From Candidatus Mailhella merdavium (GTDB taxonomy: Bacteria > Desulfobacterota > Desulfovibrionia > Desulfovibrionales > Desulfovibrionaceae), in the NCBI GenBank assembly GCA_019119045.1, contig DWXS01000048.1, forward strand, positions 1-53,978: a stretch of DNA of 53,978 nt. The letters are read 5' to 3'. Below, piece by piece: positions 51,587 through 53,978 of this stretch. Under the pieces are notes generated by a model. The model was not told the origin of the DNA and searched no databases. It saw nothing but the letters and a program-made list of their open reading frames with translations. Numbering within the stretch: position 1 is the stretch's first letter; each line of letters starts with the position of its first letter. A program made the translations under genes and the position numbers.

Positions 51587-53659
51587 TCACGCTCGTCTCA
51601 TATCGTTCACAAGACCGTTGAGTATCTGGGCCTGTGCGGCCAGTTCAGACACCGCTTTGGCGGCTTCTTCCATGGCGCGGGCCGTCTCTCCCGCGATGGT
51701 CGTCACCTGAGTGACGGACTTGTTGATTTCTTCGCTTGATGCGGACTGCTGTTCCGAGGCGGCTGCAATGGCCCGAACCTGATCTTCCGCATTTTCCGTC
51801 ATTTTGACGATTTCCTCAAGCGCGTTGCCTGACTGACCGGCCAGTTCCGTGGCCGAGTCTATGCTCCGTACAGCCGTTTCCACCTGTTTTACACTAAGAT
51901 CGGCACTTTCCTGAATGGCCTTGATGGCTTCGCCGACCTGCGATGTCGAGGCCATGGTTTTTTCAGCCAGCTTGCGCACTTCATCCGCGACCACAGCAAA
52001 GCCGCGTCCTGCCTCGCCGGCACGGGCGGCCTCTGTTGCGGCGTTAAGCGCCAGAAGATTCGTCTGATCGGCTATATCGGAAATAACGTTCATAATCTGG
52101 CTGATGGACTGGGCATGATTATCCAGCGTCTTCATATCCTTCATGAGATCCAGAGCCAGACATTGCACTTCCTTGATGCTTTCCACCGCAGTTCTGACGA
52201 TTTTTTCTCCTTCTTCTGCCTTTTCACGGGCTTTAGAAGACATTTTTGCCGCTTCTCCGGCATTTTTTGCCACTTCAATGACCGTACTGTTCATTTCTTC
52301 CATGGCGGTTGCGGTTTCCGCCGTGCGTGCAGCCTGTTCTTCCGCACCTCTTCCGGACTGCTCGATTTGAGCGGACAGTTCGGTAGAGGCCGAGGAAATG
52401 ATATTGACTACGCCTTCCACATGAGAAGCAGCCGCCAGCATCCCGTCGCGTCGGGCATTCTCCGCCTCTTTACGGGCTTCCTCAGCTTCCTTGACCGCGA
52501 CTCGGGCTTTTTCTGCGGAAGCTTCCGCTTCTTTTGTTTTCTTTTCCGCTTCGGAGAACAGCTTGCGTATGCCGTCCACCATCTGACCGATGCCGCGTGA
52601 AAGCGTTCCTATTTCATCGCCGCGCTCGCTTGCCTTATCCAGATTTGTTTGCATTTCTGCAGGAATGGACAGATTCCCCTTTGCCACATGGCCGACGTAC
52701 AGCACACAACCGTTAAGTACCTTGGTCATGCTCCGCGCCACGAAGGTAAGAACCAGAAAGGTTATGAAGGCAAAAAAGAGGGCGAGCAAAATGCTGTTTC
52801 GCAGCAGTTCCATCGTCGGCGCAAGGAGTTCATCCTGATCCGTAGCCAGAACAAGATACCAGTCCACTTCCTGAATATCTCGGAAATAGGCAATTTTGCG
52901 CGTGCCATTCCAGGTATATTCGACCCTTCCTTTCTTGTCGGAAAGAATTCGCTGAATCCAGTCCTGATTGGAAAAACTTTCACCGATATTGCTCTTATCG
53001 GGATGAGCGATCATGATTCCGTTGCCGTCGATGACAAAGCACTCGCCGGATTTACCGATTTTGATGCTGTCCGTGGACGTTTTGCTCGTTTCTTTCAGAG
53101 CGAGATTGGCAAACAGAACACCTGCAACTTTTCCGTCGAGAAATACCGGAATGGAGATGATCGTTGTCAGTTCGCCTGTTGAGGCGCTGACAAGATTTTC
53201 CGTAGAGGTCTTGCCTTGCATTGTCGTTTTGAAGTAGCTGCGATCCGCACGGGATGTACCGATGGATCGGTGTTCTGAATGCAAAAGAACCGTACCGTCC
53301 GAAGCGAGCAGACCTCCTGCCTGAATCAGGCTGAACCTGGAACTCATTCGGTCTAGGGAAGCCTGGGCAGTGGCACGGAGAGCCTCCTGCGTTTCAATTG
53401 GGGCTCCGTTTTCATATGCCTGCAACAGGTGAAGTACATCAGGAATTTCCGCGTAGTTTTGTATTATATTTTTTGCCTGGGAAAGTGTGTTCCCAAGTTC
53501 CCGTGTCTGAATATCTATGGTCAGGGTCAGTTCCTTTCGTATTTGCGAAGTCAGGGCGTTTTCCGCACTTTTGAAACTGATTGCGGTCATCAATCCGAAC
53601 CCCAGCAGAGTGGGAGGAACCGAAAACAACAGCATCTTTGCCAGCAATGTGAGGCGCAT
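51587..53659 (-). CDS. Methyl-accepting chemotaxis protein with double Cache sensor
   Basis: A 690-aa chemoreceptor. TM1 (about 5-28, [20 protein letters not shown]), a periplasmic sensor of about 260 residues with Cache features ([43 protein letters not shown]), TM2 ([20 protein letters not shown]), HAMP, then a coiled-coil signalling part with the conserved tip [21 protein letters not shown] and [18 protein letters not shown] that binds CheA/CheW. There is no C-terminal CheR-binding pentapeptide. The ligand is not readable; dCache domains often bind amino or organic acids. The start at 53659 follows AGGAG; the longer open frame upstream is leader. Confidence 0.94.
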   Translation of the reverse strand: MRLTLLAKMLLFSVPPTLLGFGLMTAISFKSAENALTSQIRKELTLTIDIQTRELGNTLSQAKNIIQNYAEIPDVLHLLQAYENGAPIETQEALRATAQASLDRMSSRFSLIQAGGLLASDGTVLLHSEHRSIGTSRADRSYFKTTMQGKTSTENLVSASTGELTTIISIPVFLDGKVAGVLFANLALKETSKTSTDSIKIGKSGECFVIDGNGIMIAHPDKSNIGESFSNQDWIQRILSDKKGRVEYTWNGTRKIAYFRDIQEVDWYLVLATDQDELLAPTMELLRNSILLALFFAFITFLVLTFVARSMTKVLNGCVLYVGHVAKGNLSIPAEMQTNLDKASERGDEIGTLSRGIGQMVDGIRKLFSEAEKKTKEAEASAEKARVAVKEAEEARKEAENARRDGMLAAASHVEGVVNIISSASTELSAQIEQSGRGAEEQAARTAETATAMEEMNSTVIEVAKNAGEAAKMSSKAREKAEEGEKIVRTAVESIKEVQCLALDLMKDMKTLDNHAQSISQIMNVISDIADQTNLLALNAATEAARAGEAGRGFAVVADEVRKLAEKTMASTSQVGEAIKAIQESADLSVKQVETAVRSIDSATELAGQSGNALEEIVKMTENAEDQVRAIAAASEQQSASSEEINKSVTQVTTIAGETARAMEEAAKAVSELAAQAQILNGLVNDMRRA

Positions 53660-53978
53660 GAGGAACTCCTGATTTACTCTGTTATATGGAACGTATAATT
53701 TCCGATAACATAACAATACGAAAATTTTTTACTACAGTCATGGGAATGGATTAAGAAGAACAGAAAAAGAAAATGAATATGGAGAGGCTCGTGATAGAAA
53801 CAGTCCTGTAAACAATAAAAATGCATGTAACGCACACATAAATGTGAGATGAGTTTTCATGAATGAAATTCCAAGGTTAAAAAACAGATTCATATGACGC
53901 GGCATTACTTGTATAAGATGTTCTTTTTTTTTCAATGCTCGCAAACATGGCCTTGGTTTTCGAAATATGAGCATATTG
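53660..53978. other. AT-rich upstream region of the chemoreceptor gene, 319 bp to window end
   Basis: No gene is supported; a 78-codon minus-strand frame (53738-53974) has no ribosome site and odd composition. Many A/T runs would suit a promoter, but I cannot fix one. No sigma-28 consensus (TAAA-N15-GCCGATAA) or sigma-54 site was found. Confidence 0.45.

Noticed and set aside
53738-53974. 78-codon hydrophobic minus-strand frame upstream of the chemoreceptor gene
   Set aside because: No ribosome site; the AT-rich promoter region can give such frames by chance.
1-53978. tRNA genes, rRNA, CRISPR arrays, insertion sequences, prophage genes
   Set aside because: No TPsiC-loop-like blocks with matching arms, no regularly spaced repeats, and no transposase, integrase or phage protein found.

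Overview
The window looks like a chromosomal segment of a GC-rich, anaerobic, flagellated Gram-negative bacterium, most likely a sulfidogenic member of the Desulfovibrionaceae. The reasons are the cbpA-cbpM-clpB cluster with a cyclophilin next to it (an arrangement I recall from Desulfovibrio), LptFG and RseP (outer-membrane cell plan), a sigma-54-type promoter before a flagellar operon, a rubrerythrin-VIT1 iron protein, and a cysteine-desulfidase/molybdopterin cluster. Assignment rests on gene content and reading of translated proteins only; no database search was possible.

Layout. 0.1-4.4 kb: disaggregation chaperone operon cbpA-cbpM-clpB, closed by a strong bidirectional terminator shared with an exported peptidyl-prolyl isomerase. 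5.4-8.0 kb: a SprA-related putative metalloprotease divergent from an HI0933-type flavoprotein. 8.6-16.2 kb (minus strand): a nucleoside-type ABC uptake operon (BMP binding protein, attenuating terminator, two permeases, ATPase) with a 14-TM-type MFS exporter inside it and an unknown 163-aa protein and a rubrerythrin-VIT1 fusion behind it. 16.7-21.9 kb (plus): Nif3-like protein, coiled-coil zinc-ribbon protein, RNase P RNA, bifunctional IspDF and a CgeB-like glycosyltransferase. 22.6-27.8 kb (minus): tyrS, and fliD-fliS behind a sigma-54 promoter. 28.5-34.2 kb (minus): ATC-hydrolase family protein, CyuA-like cysteine desulfidase, a cytoplasmic Mo/W-bis-MGD enzyme with acetylene-hydratase-like layout, and a YjiH-like membrane protein. 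34.9-46.7 kb (minus): the classical rpsB-tsf / pyrH-frr-uppS-cdsA-dxr-rseP-tsaB block, split by a GT2 glycosyltransferase and by yhdT-panF on the opposite strand. 47.0-50.6 kb (plus): UPF0173 hydrolase, a 68-aa protein and lptF-lptG. 51.2-53.7 kb (minus): a Cache-type chemoreceptor and a 93-aa unknown protein in a visibly more AT-rich stretch.

The most interesting observations are (i) the four-gene thiazoline/cysteine/Mo-W/transporter cluster at 28.5-34.2 kb, which may be an undescribed sulfur-heterocycle or cysteine-related catabolic module; (ii) a roughly 210-bp non-coding element present three times (8.4, 28.2 and 44.8 kb) with colinear conserved words at near-constant spacing, always on the downstream side of a minus-strand gene; and (iii) the MFS exporter embedded by translational overlap in a nucleoside ABC operon. 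Many intergenic gaps here are long (400-800 bp) and GC-rich, and contain hairpins without U-tracts but no convincing genes. No tRNA, rRNA, CRISPR array, insertion sequence or prophage gene was seen.
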